This document shows, piece after piece, positions 56,230-64,000 of a DNA stretch of 64,000 nucleotides (position 1 is its first letter; each line of letters opens with the position of its first letter). The stretch comes from Candidatus Gastranaerophilales bacterium (lineage in GTDB: Bacteria; Cyanobacteriota; Vampirovibrionia; Gastranaerophilales; Gastranaerophilaceae): the NCBI GenBank assembly GCA_944323935.1, contig CALUUJ010000003.1, positions 1-64,000 on the forward strand, given 5' to 3'. Both the position numbers and the translations under genes were made by a program. Below the pieces are notes generated by a model. The model ran no database searches. It worked only from the letters and a program-made list of their open reading frames with translations, and had not been told where the DNA came from.

Positions 56230-56982
56230 ATGAGAATTGCAATAATATCAGATATACACGGCAATATTGATGCACTAGAGAGTGTTCTTATTGATATAAA
56301 AAAAGAGAATTGTTCTAAAATATTTTGTTTGGGAGATATAGTAATGGCGGGTCCTGAACCGAAGAAAACACTAAACAAAATACATGCCCTTATGCAGTCA
56401 AAAGATTTTCACATAATTCAAGGTAATACAGACAAGATGTTGTCTGTATTTTCTTTTGATACATATAATGAAATTCTAAATACAAATGCCGTCATGGCTA
56501 GTGCATATCTGGCTGACAGTAAATTACTGAATGATGAAGACAAGACTTTTCTAAAAAATCTTCCTGTTCAAGAAGAAATCGAATTATTTGGAATAAAAAT
56601 ATTATTGGTTCATGGTTCACCAAGAAGAAATAACGAAAATATATATCCAAATCTTAATATAAAAGAAGTTGAAGAAATGATAGCAGGTACAAAAGCCGAT
56701 ATCATATTTTGCGGTCATACTCATATGCCTTGCGGATACCAAACAAACAGCGAGCAAACAATAGTAAATGCAGGAAGCGTGGGGAGACCCTTTGCCGAAA
56801 AACCTGATTCTTGTTACGTAATTATGGATATTAATGAAGATAACTCAAATTACACAATTAAACATAAATTAGTTAAGTATGATGTTGAAGCAGCAAGTAA
56901 AAAAATATTAGAAAGAAATTTCGAAGGATGTGAAAAGCTAGCAAAAATGTTATTAAAAGCAACATCAAGATATCCTGAATAA
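56230..56982 (+). CDS. metallophosphoesterase (YfcE/MJ0936-like)
   Basis: A 250-residue calcineurin-like phosphoesterase. All metal-binding motifs are visible: D8 and H10 in ISDIHGN, the Asp in FCLGDIVMAGPEP, the Asn in QGNTDKM, LLVHGSPRR, and FCGHTHMPCG. Members hydrolyse phosphodiesters or nucleotides; the substrate is not known. The ATG follows a weak site. It is divergent from ispG and is not obviously in an operon. Confidence 0.9.
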   Translation: MRIAIISDIHGNIDALESVLIDIKKENCSKIFCLGDIVMAGPEPKKTLNKIHALMQSKDFHIIQGNTDKMLSVFSFDTYNEILNTNAVMASAYLADSKLLNDEDKTFLKNLPVQEEIELFGIKILLVHGSPRRNNENIYPNLNIKEVEEMIAGTKADIIFCGHTHMPCGYQTNSEQTIVNAGSVGRPFAEKPDSCYVIMDINEDNSNYTIKHKLVKYDVEAASKKILERNFEGCEKLAKMLLKATSRYPE

Positions 56983-57076
56983 CAAATTGTTACATTTAAA
57001 CTAAATAATGGCAAAAAAATGTTTTTGACTTTTTAAACCATGAGGATACAAAAATCCAACATAAAAAGGAATTAAG

Positions 57077-59968
57077 ATGAATATAATTACACCCAAATTA
57101 GGGAATATATCAACAAAATATAAAAAAAGGATAAACACAAAAAGAACTCTTTCCCCCAACTATCCGCCAAACCAATCCTACATAAGTTTCAAAGGCGGAC
57201 CTGCAACATTAATTTCTGCCGCTGATAAAGAAATAATGAATGTGTTCTCTCAACATTACGGAAATATTGGTGAAAGATTAGGCCAAAAAGTAGGTAAATT
57301 AGTTACATCATCAGAAATTTTAAAAAGGAGCTCCAGATTTTCATTAGAACAAGGAGCTCGTTCTATTCGTGAGAAAAAATTACCTCAAGCACTGCTTGAA
57401 AATGTACTATTTCCATTTGTAAATTTACCTTTATACGCAGTTAGTTGGGTTCTAAAGAGAGCACAAAGTATACCATCATTAAAGGATGGAGCAAGAAGAC
57501 TATACAATAAGCCATTATTAAGAATTCCCAGAAAACTTAATGAATTAGATTCAAAAACAGATATGCTAAAAGGCATTTTTGACAAAACACAAGATGTAGT
57601 CAAAAAATTTGCAAAAGATAAAGGTATTGATGCAGATGATTTACTAAAAATCTTAAATAATGCAGATGATAATTCAGAATTAAAGCAAGAAGCTACAGCT
57701 TTCATAAAAGAAAGTTTATATAAAGTAAGTAATAAATTCTTTGATAAACATACAGGAAACTTTAATACAGCTTATGAAAGACCATTGAACAGAATCGTTA
57801 CAGGTTTAATTCCTGTAGCATTCTTAGCAAATGATGCTTATAACCTTTCTGTATTATGCGGAGATAAAAAAGAAGACTCTAATAAAGAGGCCCATGAAAG
57901 GGCAAGACAAGAAATTTCAAGAGTATTAACAACAGCATATATACAGCTGTTAACATTTGGTGCATTTACAAAACAAGTGAATACTATTCCTTGGTTTACA
58001 CCGCTAACCTCTGCAGCAACAGTACTTTTCTCTGAAACCTCATCAAGAAAACGTCTGGGCAAACCGATATTTTTCTTATCAAAAGAAAAAGCAAAAGAAT
58101 ACAATAAAAAAGAAACAGAAAAAGCCGCACAAGAGAACAGCACTACTACAAAAAAAAATAAAGATTCAAAAACTAAACAAGATAAAATTTCCGGCAATTT
58201 AGGTAAACCGGCACAAATAAAAGATTTATCTTTTAATTTTAACGATAATGAACCTCAAGTATTTACAAGTTTTAAATCATCAATAGAAAATAAAAGCAAT
58301 AATCAAAATAAAGAAGAAAATAAAAAAGAAACAAAAAAAGCTTTAATAAATTTTAATACATTTAAAAAAGGAGTTATTTTCTTAATCACTGCAGGTTTTG
58401 CATTAAGCTTTATAAAAAACAGTTCTTACACAAAAAATACGAAACTAGTTAAAGGCATAAAAAGTATCGGAGAAAAAATATCAAAGAAAATATACAATCC
58501 ATTAGCATATAAAGATTTTGAAATTTCAGAAAATGATTTTACAAAGTTAGCACAAAGTTTAAAAGATGCAGGCTGCAAGGAAATAGCAGAAGGACACGAA
58601 TTTATACGAAATAAATATGGAGTACAAACGGCTCAAGGTACAATAAAGATGTACAAAGCAGCATTATCTTCATCCCGAGTCCCTGACGTAATAAAATCAG
58701 CTATAGATAAAATTAAATCATCCGGCGCAACATTATCTGAAAAAGAAATTACTCAAATAAGCGATTCTATAAAAACAGCCGTAGGACTTGAACGAACAGC
58801 TATAGCAGAAAAGAAATATTCTAATGTCGCAAAAAAGGCAGCTGAAATAATTAGAAATAAAAAAGTCAACCTAAGTTCAGAACAAATGGACGATCTTACA
58901 AAATCCATTACAGAATCAATATCAACAAGAGCAAAAGAAATGCCTATACAAGTTGAAACAAAACTAAAACCTTTCGTTGATATTATTACTCAACCATTCA
59001 AATTCATAATGTCAGCAGTAAGATTACCATTCAAAATAACAAGCACTTTACTAAAAATGATTGTTTCTCCAATAGAAAAGAAAGCAGCTCAAGCAGCATT
59101 AGGCAAAGCTGAACTTTCAAAAGTTGAACAAGGAATACATAAAGCGGTAACAGAAATCTTTGGAGAAAAAGCATCAAAAGAAGGAAAAATTTCTCAAGTT
59201 ATATTTGCAAATGCAATGGAACAACTTAATAAACATACAATGCCATACAGAAAAGCAGATGCGGCATTAAAACAAGCTATAGCAAACGGTGCTTCACAAG
59301 ACAAAATTAGGAAATTACAAGAAATTGCAAATAATGCTAAACACAAATTAATGGTTTATGTAAATACTGCAGTAGAAAAATCATTCAACGGTGTTACACA
59401 ATCAAGTAACAAGAATACTGAACTTGCAATGATGACAAAACTGGCATCTTCTGCCGTAACCTCTGCATTCTTAGTTGCTGATAACTATAATATGGTAATG
59501 ATAAAATCAGATGGTGAAGATAAAGAAGGTGCAAAAGAAAAAGCAAATGAACGTATTATACAAAGACTAAGTGCACTGTTCTACCAGACAATGTTAATTA
59601 ACTGGTTTAATTCTACATTCAGATCTACATATAATAGTTCATTAAAAGGCATGACTGCTGTTGCTATACCAAATACACTTACAACAGAGTTATTAACAAG
59701 AACATCAATCGGTATGCCTGTTGGAAAGAAATCTTATGAAGAGTTACAAGCTTTAGATGAAAAAAATGAAAAAAGAACAGGTATTTTGGGTAAATACTTT
59801 AAGTTTATGAGACTGCTTACCGGTAAAAAACCATTAAAAGACCGATTACCTAAAGATAAAACAGAATCAACTTCTAAAACAACTACACAATCCGAGCAAA
59901 AAATAAAAACAGAAGGAACAAAACAATCAAATACATCGACAAATCTACTTGAAAAATTTTCTAAGTAA
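57077..59968 (+). CDS. large duplicated membrane-associated protein with SFKG motif, 963 aa
   Basis: I do not recognise this protein. The N-terminus is basic and disordered, with SYISFKGGP at about 31-39. Two copies of a module are visible: around 242-345 (VAFLANDAYNLSVLCGD, then ISRVLTTAYIQL, and later LGKPIFFLSKEKAKEYN) and around 790-895 (SAFLVADNYNMVMIKSD, then IQRLSALFYQTML, and later IGMPVGKKSYEELQAL). Each has a hydrophobic helix, a Lys/Asp/Glu-rich break and a second helix. A separate hydrophobic segment lies near 435. The linkers are Lys/Asn-rich and the C-terminal tail Thr/Ser/Lys-rich. No signal peptide. It is monocistronic and closed by a terminator. Confidence 0.75.
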   Translation: MNIITPKLGNISTKYKKRINTKRTLSPNYPPNQSYISFKGGPATLISAADKEIMNVFSQHYGNIGERLGQKVGKLVTSSEILKRSSRFSLEQGARSIREKKLPQALLENVLFPFVNLPLYAVSWVLKRAQSIPSLKDGARRLYNKPLLRIPRKLNELDSKTDMLKGIFDKTQDVVKKFAKDKGIDADDLLKILNNADDNSELKQEATAFIKESLYKVSNKFFDKHTGNFNTAYERPLNRIVTGLIPVAFLANDAYNLSVLCGDKKEDSNKEAHERARQEISRVLTTAYIQLLTFGAFTKQVNTIPWFTPLTSAATVLFSETSSRKRLGKPIFFLSKEKAKEYNKKETEKAAQENSTTTKKNKDSKTKQDKISGNLGKPAQIKDLSFNFNDNEPQVFTSFKSSIENKSNNQNKEENKKETKKALINFNTFKKGVIFLITAGFALSFIKNSSYTKNTKLVKGIKSIGEKISKKIYNPLAYKDFEISENDFTKLAQSLKDAGCKEIAEGHEFIRNKYGVQTAQGTIKMYKAALSSSRVPDVIKSAIDKIKSSGATLSEKEITQISDSIKTAVGLERTAIAEKKYSNVAKKAAEIIRNKKVNLSSEQMDDLTKSITESISTRAKEMPIQVETKLKPFVDIITQPFKFIMSAVRLPFKITSTLLKMIVSPIEKKAAQAALGKAELSKVEQGIHKAVTEIFGEKASKEGKISQVIFANAMEQLNKHTMPYRKADAALKQAIANGASQDKIRKLQEIANNAKHKLMVYVNTAVEKSFNGVTQSSNKNTELAMMTKLASSAVTSAFLVADNYNMVMIKSDGEDKEGAKEKANERIIQRLSALFYQTMLINWFNSTFRSTYNSSLKGMTAVAIPNTLTTELLTRTSIGMPVGKKSYEELQALDEKNEKRTGILGKYFKFMRLLTGKKPLKDRLPKDKTESTSKTTTQSEQKIKTEGTKQSNTSTNLLEKFSK

Positions 59969-59969
59969 T

Positions 59970-59999
59970 TAAAAAGGGGTATAATAATATATCTCTTTT
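59970..59999 (+). terminator. terminator after the 963-aa gene
   Basis: A 13-bp stem with two G-U pairs (59970-59982 with 59987-59999) ends in a T-rich arm. It starts just after the stop codon. Confidence 0.75.
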
Positions 60000-60031
60000 T
60001 ATAATTTTATTTTGTTGTAGAATGTTAATAT

Positions 60032-60104
60032 GCTGATGTAGCTCAGTCGGTAGAGCAATTGATTCGTAATCAATAGGTCAAGGGTTCGATTCCCTTCATC
60101 AGCT
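60032..60104 (+). tRNA. tRNA-Thr (CGU anticodon)
   Basis: A 73-nt cloverleaf with acceptor GCTGATG/CATCAGC, D arm TAGCTCAGTCGGTAGAGCA, anticodon stem ATTGA/TCAAT with loop TTCGTAA (anticodon CGT, codon ACG), and a T arm GGGTTCGATTCCC. The 3' CCA is not encoded. Confidence 0.94.
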
Positions 60105-60213
60105 TTTTATTATATATACTATTTAGAAATAGGCATACACAATAGAAATACAAATATATTAAAAAAAGTTCTTTACAATGAAAATTTTTTTGATAATATA
60201 AAAATATAGATAT

Positions 60214-60285
<72 letters not shown>

Positions 60286-60517
60286 TTTTTGTTTCTGGAT
60301 TTTTATTTTTTTCTCCTTATTTCTAATATTTTTTCATTAATACTAAAATCCTTTGAGTACAAACTTCAAAGATGAATGGAACATAGCTATAAACTTCATC
60401 AAAATATAATAATCATATATTTATTGTTAATATTTCGTTACTTTTCTCTTTTTTTTGCTAATTTTTTTTGCTCAAAATTTTTATATTATATATCGAGGGA
60501 TTAAAAGAGGAAGAGAT
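60286..60517. other. AT-rich spacer after tRNA-Asn
   Basis: The 232-base region holds no convincing open frame or RNA. It presumably contains the promoter of the downstream gene, but no clear -35/-10 pair stands out from the AT-rich background. Confidence 0.3.
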
Positions 60518-61741
60518 ATGAGTTACGCAGAAATTAAAGAAAAATATGCAGCAGCATATCAATCAAACAAATCAAGCTCATCAGGAGGTTCAACATCCAG
60601 CTCCAGAGGTTCAAGCGGTGTAAGCAGTAGTGCAAATCATTCAGGAACTTCAAATAGCATATGGGATGACAAAACAAAAGAAGAAAAATCATATATAGAA
60701 AAAGTCCAAGAAATTTTAAACAAATGTGATGATTCTACAAACGTAGATGCAAGAACCGCTATAAATAATATGGCAAACAGTAGCCTATTCGAGGGTGAAA
60801 ATGTAACTGCATATTATGATAGAATGGTCTGCGCAGCAGAAAAACTTGTTAAAAATGAAGAATGGCGAATTAGTATGGATACAGACGGTGATGGCACAAT
60901 AGAGAGTGTAGCACTGGCTGATGCAGTTGCAGCTTCATTTGATAGTGAATTAGATTTATATATACAGGATATTGTCAGCGAGGTTATGGCAAAATATGGA
61001 TCTTGTTCAAAATCATATTTAGGTGAAGAAGCAAGAAAAGAGCTTGCTGCAAAAGGAATTAGAGTTGATTCTGTCGGTGATGGTACTGAAGAAGATGGAT
61101 CAATAACAAACAGAGTATACTCTTTCTCTCTAGTTGAATTACCTGAAAATGCAGACGAAATGTCTATAGATGAATTATATGAAGCTGTATATAGCGATGA
61201 TGCTAAAATAGTTGAAGATGCAAATGGAAAGAAAGCAAACTACTTATTTGCGGATTGCTTAATTCCGGATGGATATGCACAAGGTGCCGAAGTTCATTTA
61301 TCAAGCATTTTAGACCAAATGGGTTATGACTGTATTTCAAAAGCTGACTTCATTGGAAGAGAAGATGAATATATGACTCTTATGGGTGAAATTGAAAACT
61401 ACATACAAAGCGGAGCCGCAAAAGGTTCTATAACAATAGATGAATTATATGGAAACACAAAAGAAATAGGGCTTTCCGTTAAGAACTTATGGGGCGGAAG
61501 TGGTTCTGCTCCAGGACAAAACGGAATCGGTGGTTCTGAAACTTTGACAGAAGGTGAAAAACTACTTAAAGAGAAAGAAGAAGAACAAGAAATTTCAGAA
61601 TACAGAAAAGAATTACTGGGAAAAGCCATTGATGAATATAAACAAGAAAACAATGGAGAAGAACCCGGTACTGTAGAAATGCAAAGTATTGAAAATAAAG
61701 TAGATATACAAGTAAAAGCTAAATTTGGTAATAAAATTTAA
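60518..61741 (+). CDS. Ser/Gly-rich protein with EF-hand-like loop, 407 aa
   Basis: I do not recognise this protein. After MSYAEIKEKYAAAYQSNK comes a Ser/Gly-rich low-complexity stretch to about residue 55, then an acidic helical region. A calcium-loop-like sequence DTDGDGTIES begins at D121 (D121, D123, D125, with Gly at 126 and Ile at 128), similar to EF-hand or dockerin loops, though position 12 is Ala rather than Glu. A second acidic Gly segment (GDGTEEDGSIT) lies near 188. The C-terminal third is Gly-rich then helical and charged. No signal peptide. The ATG at 60518 has GAGG upstream; the open frame reaches 21 codons further. Confidence 0.72.
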   Translation: MSYAEIKEKYAAAYQSNKSSSSGGSTSSSRGSSGVSSSANHSGTSNSIWDDKTKEEKSYIEKVQEILNKCDDSTNVDARTAINNMANSSLFEGENVTAYYDRMVCAAEKLVKNEEWRISMDTDGDGTIESVALADAVAASFDSELDLYIQDIVSEVMAKYGSCSKSYLGEEARKELAAKGIRVDSVGDGTEEDGSITNRVYSFSLVELPENADEMSIDELYEAVYSDDAKIVEDANGKKANYLFADCLIPDGYAQGAEVHLSSILDQMGYDCISKADFIGREDEYMTLMGEIENYIQSGAAKGSITIDELYGNTKEIGLSVKNLWGGSGSAPGQNGIGGSETLTEGEKLLKEKEEEQEISEYRKELLGKAIDEYKQENNGEEPGTVEMQSIENKVDIQVKAKFGNKI

Positions 61742-61761
61742 AAAAATAAAAAAATATGATA

Positions 61762-61783
61762 GAATCCTTGTAGAGAAGGATTC
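61762..61783 (+). promoter_or_regulatory. hairpin sequestering the ribosome-binding site of the radical SAM gene
   Basis: A perfect 8-bp stem GAATCCTT/AAGGATTC with a six-base loop contains the AAGGA ribosome-binding site in its 3' arm, six to seven bases before the ATG at 61787. It could limit translation, as in thermosensor or ligand-sensing leaders, or terminate the previous transcript weakly. Confidence 0.4.
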
Positions 61784-61786
61784 AAT

Positions 61787-63592
61787 ATGAAAACATTATT
61801 AATATTTCCACCACAGTGGATGCCAGTAAGTCCTCATTTCGCATTGCCTACATTGCTTGGTCAATTTGAAGGCAGTGGATATGAGGCTTCGGTTTTAGAC
61901 TTAAATGTTGATTTTTACAATACCATACTTACAAAAGAACACGTACAAAAATCACTTGAATTTGGACGAAAACTGCTTCCTATTATTAAAAATAATATTA
62001 AACATTATTTTGTCCAAGGTAAAGAATTTGAAGATTATACATTCAAGCAAAAAAATGAAATTGCAAAAGCCTCCATGATTGATAATCTTTTAAAAAAATA
62101 CGGAAAAGAACTTGATAAAACAGCTTTATTCATAGATAAATCAGTTGAAATTATAAAATCAAAACAATATTTCTATAGTCCTAAAATGTTTGTATCTGCT
62201 GTAAAAAATATCAACTTGGCATTAGACATTTGTTCGATGCCATATTATCCGACAAAGATAGGATTCACATCATATATAAATGAATTATTAACTCTTGATT
62301 ATGAAAATATAAAATATTATGTTTTTGATGAAACCACAAATATTTTTAAAGAATACTTTTATTCTGTATTAGAAAAAATCAAATCAGAAAAAGCAGATTA
62401 TATAGGTATATCAATTAATTCCTCGAGCCAAATAGTTGCAGGTCTAACTCTCGCACATATTTTGAAGAAGGAAACAAATGCTTATATAAATATAGGAGGG
62501 AACCATTTCGGAAGAGTTGCCGATGCTTTAGAAAAATACCCTGAATTTTTTGAATTATTTTGTAATTCTGTACTTGTCGAAGAAGGAGAGATTCCGGTAA
62601 TAGAACTTGCAAAATACGTTGACGGAAAAATACCGATAGAAGAAGTTCCAAATCTGGTTTACCTAAAGAATGGTGAAGTATTATACAACAAAATTGTTGA
62701 ACCTAAAAAATTAAATGAATTAAAAACACCAAGTCTTGATGGTTATAATCTTTCTCAATATTTTGCCCCGGAAATAGTTATGCCTTTTCCTGCTTCCAGA
62801 GGCTGCTATTGGCGTAAATGCAGTTTCTGTGACCATGATTTCGGAATGTATTACAATATAAAGAATATCGATAAACTTATCGAAGAAATAAAAACAATTA
62901 AAGAAAAATACAATATTACAAAGTTCGAATTTATAGATGAAGCCATTAGCCCTTCATATATGGAAGCAATGTCAAAAAGATTTATAGAAGAAAATTTAAA
63001 TATTGAATTTTTCTGTGATGCAAGACTAGAAGACGGTTTTACGAAAGAAGTATGTGAACTTGCATATAAAGCAGGTTTAAGAATGGTATTATGGGGATTT
63101 GAATCCGGCTCAAAAAAAATTATGAAACTTATAAATAAAGGAATAAATGTTGATAACAGATTAAAGATTCTAAAAACAGCAAGAGATGCAGGAATATATA
63201 ATTTTGCTTTTATATTTTTTGGATTTCCCGCCGAGACAAAACGATGCGCAATGAAAACAATCAATATAATTTGTCAGAATACAGATATTATAAACTCATA
63301 TGGTAAAAGTGTATTTACAATGGGAAAACACACTAAACTAAGAGAGGCACCGGAAAAATATGGAGTTATCGGAAAGACAAAACAAGTTTCTGAGTTTTCT
63401 CCTACATATGAATACACAGCAAAGGGTATGACAAAAAAAGAATTAGACGAAGTTATCAATCTTTGTACTAAAAGAGCGCAAGAAGCATATGGCAATGCTT
63501 TATCTTTCCATCTTATAAGTAGAGAAATATTATTTTTATATCTATGCACTTTTGGTATAGATCAAGTATGTAAATACAAATTTGGAGAATAA
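61787..63592 (+). CDS. B12-type radical SAM protein
   Basis: A 601-residue protein with an N-terminal region (about 1-290) of the cobalamin-binding Rossmann type seen in methyltransferase-class radical SAM enzymes (LLIFPPQWMPVSPHFALPTL, later YIGISINSSSQIVAGLTLA and INIGGNHFG), then the radical SAM core with C340, C345 and C348 (RGCYWRKCSFCDHDFG). This is a CX4CX2C spacing rather than CX3CX2C. EFIDEAISPSYMEAMSKRF and LRMVLWGFESGSKKIMKLINKG are typical of the core. The substrate is unknown. It may use corrinoid imported by the btu operon. A small gene follows 5 bases later. Confidence 0.85.
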   Translation: MKTLLIFPPQWMPVSPHFALPTLLGQFEGSGYEASVLDLNVDFYNTILTKEHVQKSLEFGRKLLPIIKNNIKHYFVQGKEFEDYTFKQKNEIAKASMIDNLLKKYGKELDKTALFIDKSVEIIKSKQYFYSPKMFVSAVKNINLALDICSMPYYPTKIGFTSYINELLTLDYENIKYYVFDETTNIFKEYFYSVLEKIKSEKADYIGISINSSSQIVAGLTLAHILKKETNAYINIGGNHFGRVADALEKYPEFFELFCNSVLVEEGEIPVIELAKYVDGKIPIEEVPNLVYLKNGEVLYNKIVEPKKLNELKTPSLDGYNLSQYFAPEIVMPFPASRGCYWRKCSFCDHDFGMYYNIKNIDKLIEEIKTIKEKYNITKFEFIDEAISPSYMEAMSKRFIEENLNIEFFCDARLEDGFTKEVCELAYKAGLRMVLWGFESGSKKIMKLINKGINVDNRLKILKTARDAGIYNFAFIFFGFPAETKRCAMKTINIICQNTDIINSYGKSVFTMGKHTKLREAPEKYGVIGKTKQVSEFSPTYEYTAKGMTKKELDEVINLCTKRAQEAYGNALSFHLISREILFLYLCTFGIDQVCKYKFGE

Positions 63593-63597
63593 TTATA

Positions 63598-63978
63598 ATG
63601 GACTATGATAAATTTATAGAAAAATATTTTGATCCTGACGATGATAGCGGTTTTAATGAAATTGTATTTAAAAGGCAAGAAAAATTAAAAGCTTTAAAAG
63701 TAAGACTAAAAAAATATTATCTGACAGACAAAGAAATCGACGATTTGTTTCAAATAATAATTAAAGCAGAAATTGATATGGAACAAGTAAAAAGAAAATT
63801 CAATGCTAGAAAATATACAGAAATGGATCTTGTAAAATTTCAAAATAAGCTTATAGATATACAAAAAAAGATGAAGAAAGATTTCGACGAAAAACTCAAC
63901 AAAACAATTAAAACTAAATACGAAAAAGCAAAGAAAACTATGGACGAATTAAATAAAAAGAACCCATATATTCAATAA
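63598..63978 (+). CDS. small helical protein, probable coiled coil, 126 aa
   Basis: I do not recognise this protein. It is highly charged (Lys, Glu, Asp) and helical throughout, with long amphipathic runs (LKALKVRLKKYYLTDKEIDD, LIDIQKKMKKDFDEK) that suggest a coiled coil. It starts 5 bases after the radical SAM gene, so the two are co-transcribed and it may be a partner or substrate, but it lacks obvious precursor-peptide features. Its stop lies 22 bases before the window edge. Confidence 0.72.
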   Translation: MDYDKFIEKYFDPDDDSGFNEIVFKRQEKLKALKVRLKKYYLTDKEIDDLFQIIIKAEIDMEQVKRKFNARKYTEMDLVKFQNKLIDIQKKMKKDFDEKLNKTIKTKYEKAKKTMDELNKKNPYIQ

Positions 63979-64000
63979 TGTATACATTGTTTTAAAAAAT

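Overview
The window is an AT-rich chromosomal segment of a diderm, anaerobic relative of Cyanobacteria, most likely a gut-type Melainabacteria/Vampirovibrionia member (Gastranaerophilales-like). The grounds are a response regulator that reads as cyanobacterial RpaB, an 11-subunit complex I without NuoE/F/G, pyruvate:ferredoxin oxidoreductase, a TonB-dependent receptor that implies an outer membrane, and many lineage-specific, lysine-rich membrane or helical proteins with no recognisable family. The lineage is inferred from gene content; no database search was run. Layout: 1-5.4 kb holds the tail-less start of a CoA-activase-like gene, a DMT transporter, rpaB, a DUF374 acyltransferase and the classic rpmG-tRNA-Trp-secE-nusG-rplK-rplA block. 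5.6-12.8 kb carries a membrane protein, a flavoprotein overlapping folK, ribE-ribBA followed by a tandem GNAT gene, a YhcH-type protein and menG/ubiE. 12.8-18.8 kb carries nifJ (PFOR) and trpBA with a candidate leader peptide and attenuator-like hairpin. 19-27.5 kb mixes small unknown genes, an alpha/beta hydrolase, two radical SAM genes, tpiA, an outer-membrane-like protein, pyrF and ald. 27.6-32.2 kb is maf-apt-flhB/sctU-sigma factor against a large TPR gene. 32.4-35.5 kb is a block of unknown membrane/envelope proteins. 35.6-41.4 kb is ychF and a complete B12 uptake operon (receptor, permease, ATPase, binding protein) behind a cobalamin riboswitch. 41.5-45.1 kb is a second unknown cluster with an unusual leader, a CPHG/CPIC cysteine protein and an internally duplicated membrane protein. 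45.2-54.7 kb is the eleven-gene nuo/ndh operon. 54.8-64 kb holds a small secreted protein, ispG, a phosphoesterase, a 963-residue internally duplicated protein, tRNA-Thr, tRNA-Asn, a Ser/Gly-rich protein with an EF-hand-like loop, a B12-type radical SAM protein and a small coiled protein. How it fits together: PFOR supplies reduced ferredoxin, and a complex I lacking the NADH-oxidising module is a plausible consumer that would pump ions; menG would supply its quinone. The B12 operon could feed cobalamin-type radical SAM enzymes such as the one at 61.8 kb. The most novel material is the family of signal-peptide-less proteins built from a short disordered N-terminus (several with a Phe-Gly or SFKG motif), one hydrophobic segment and long helices, two of which contain clear internal duplications. 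They share the window with a FlhB/SctU-type export gate gene and a FliA-like sigma factor, so a secretion link is worth testing but is not shown here.
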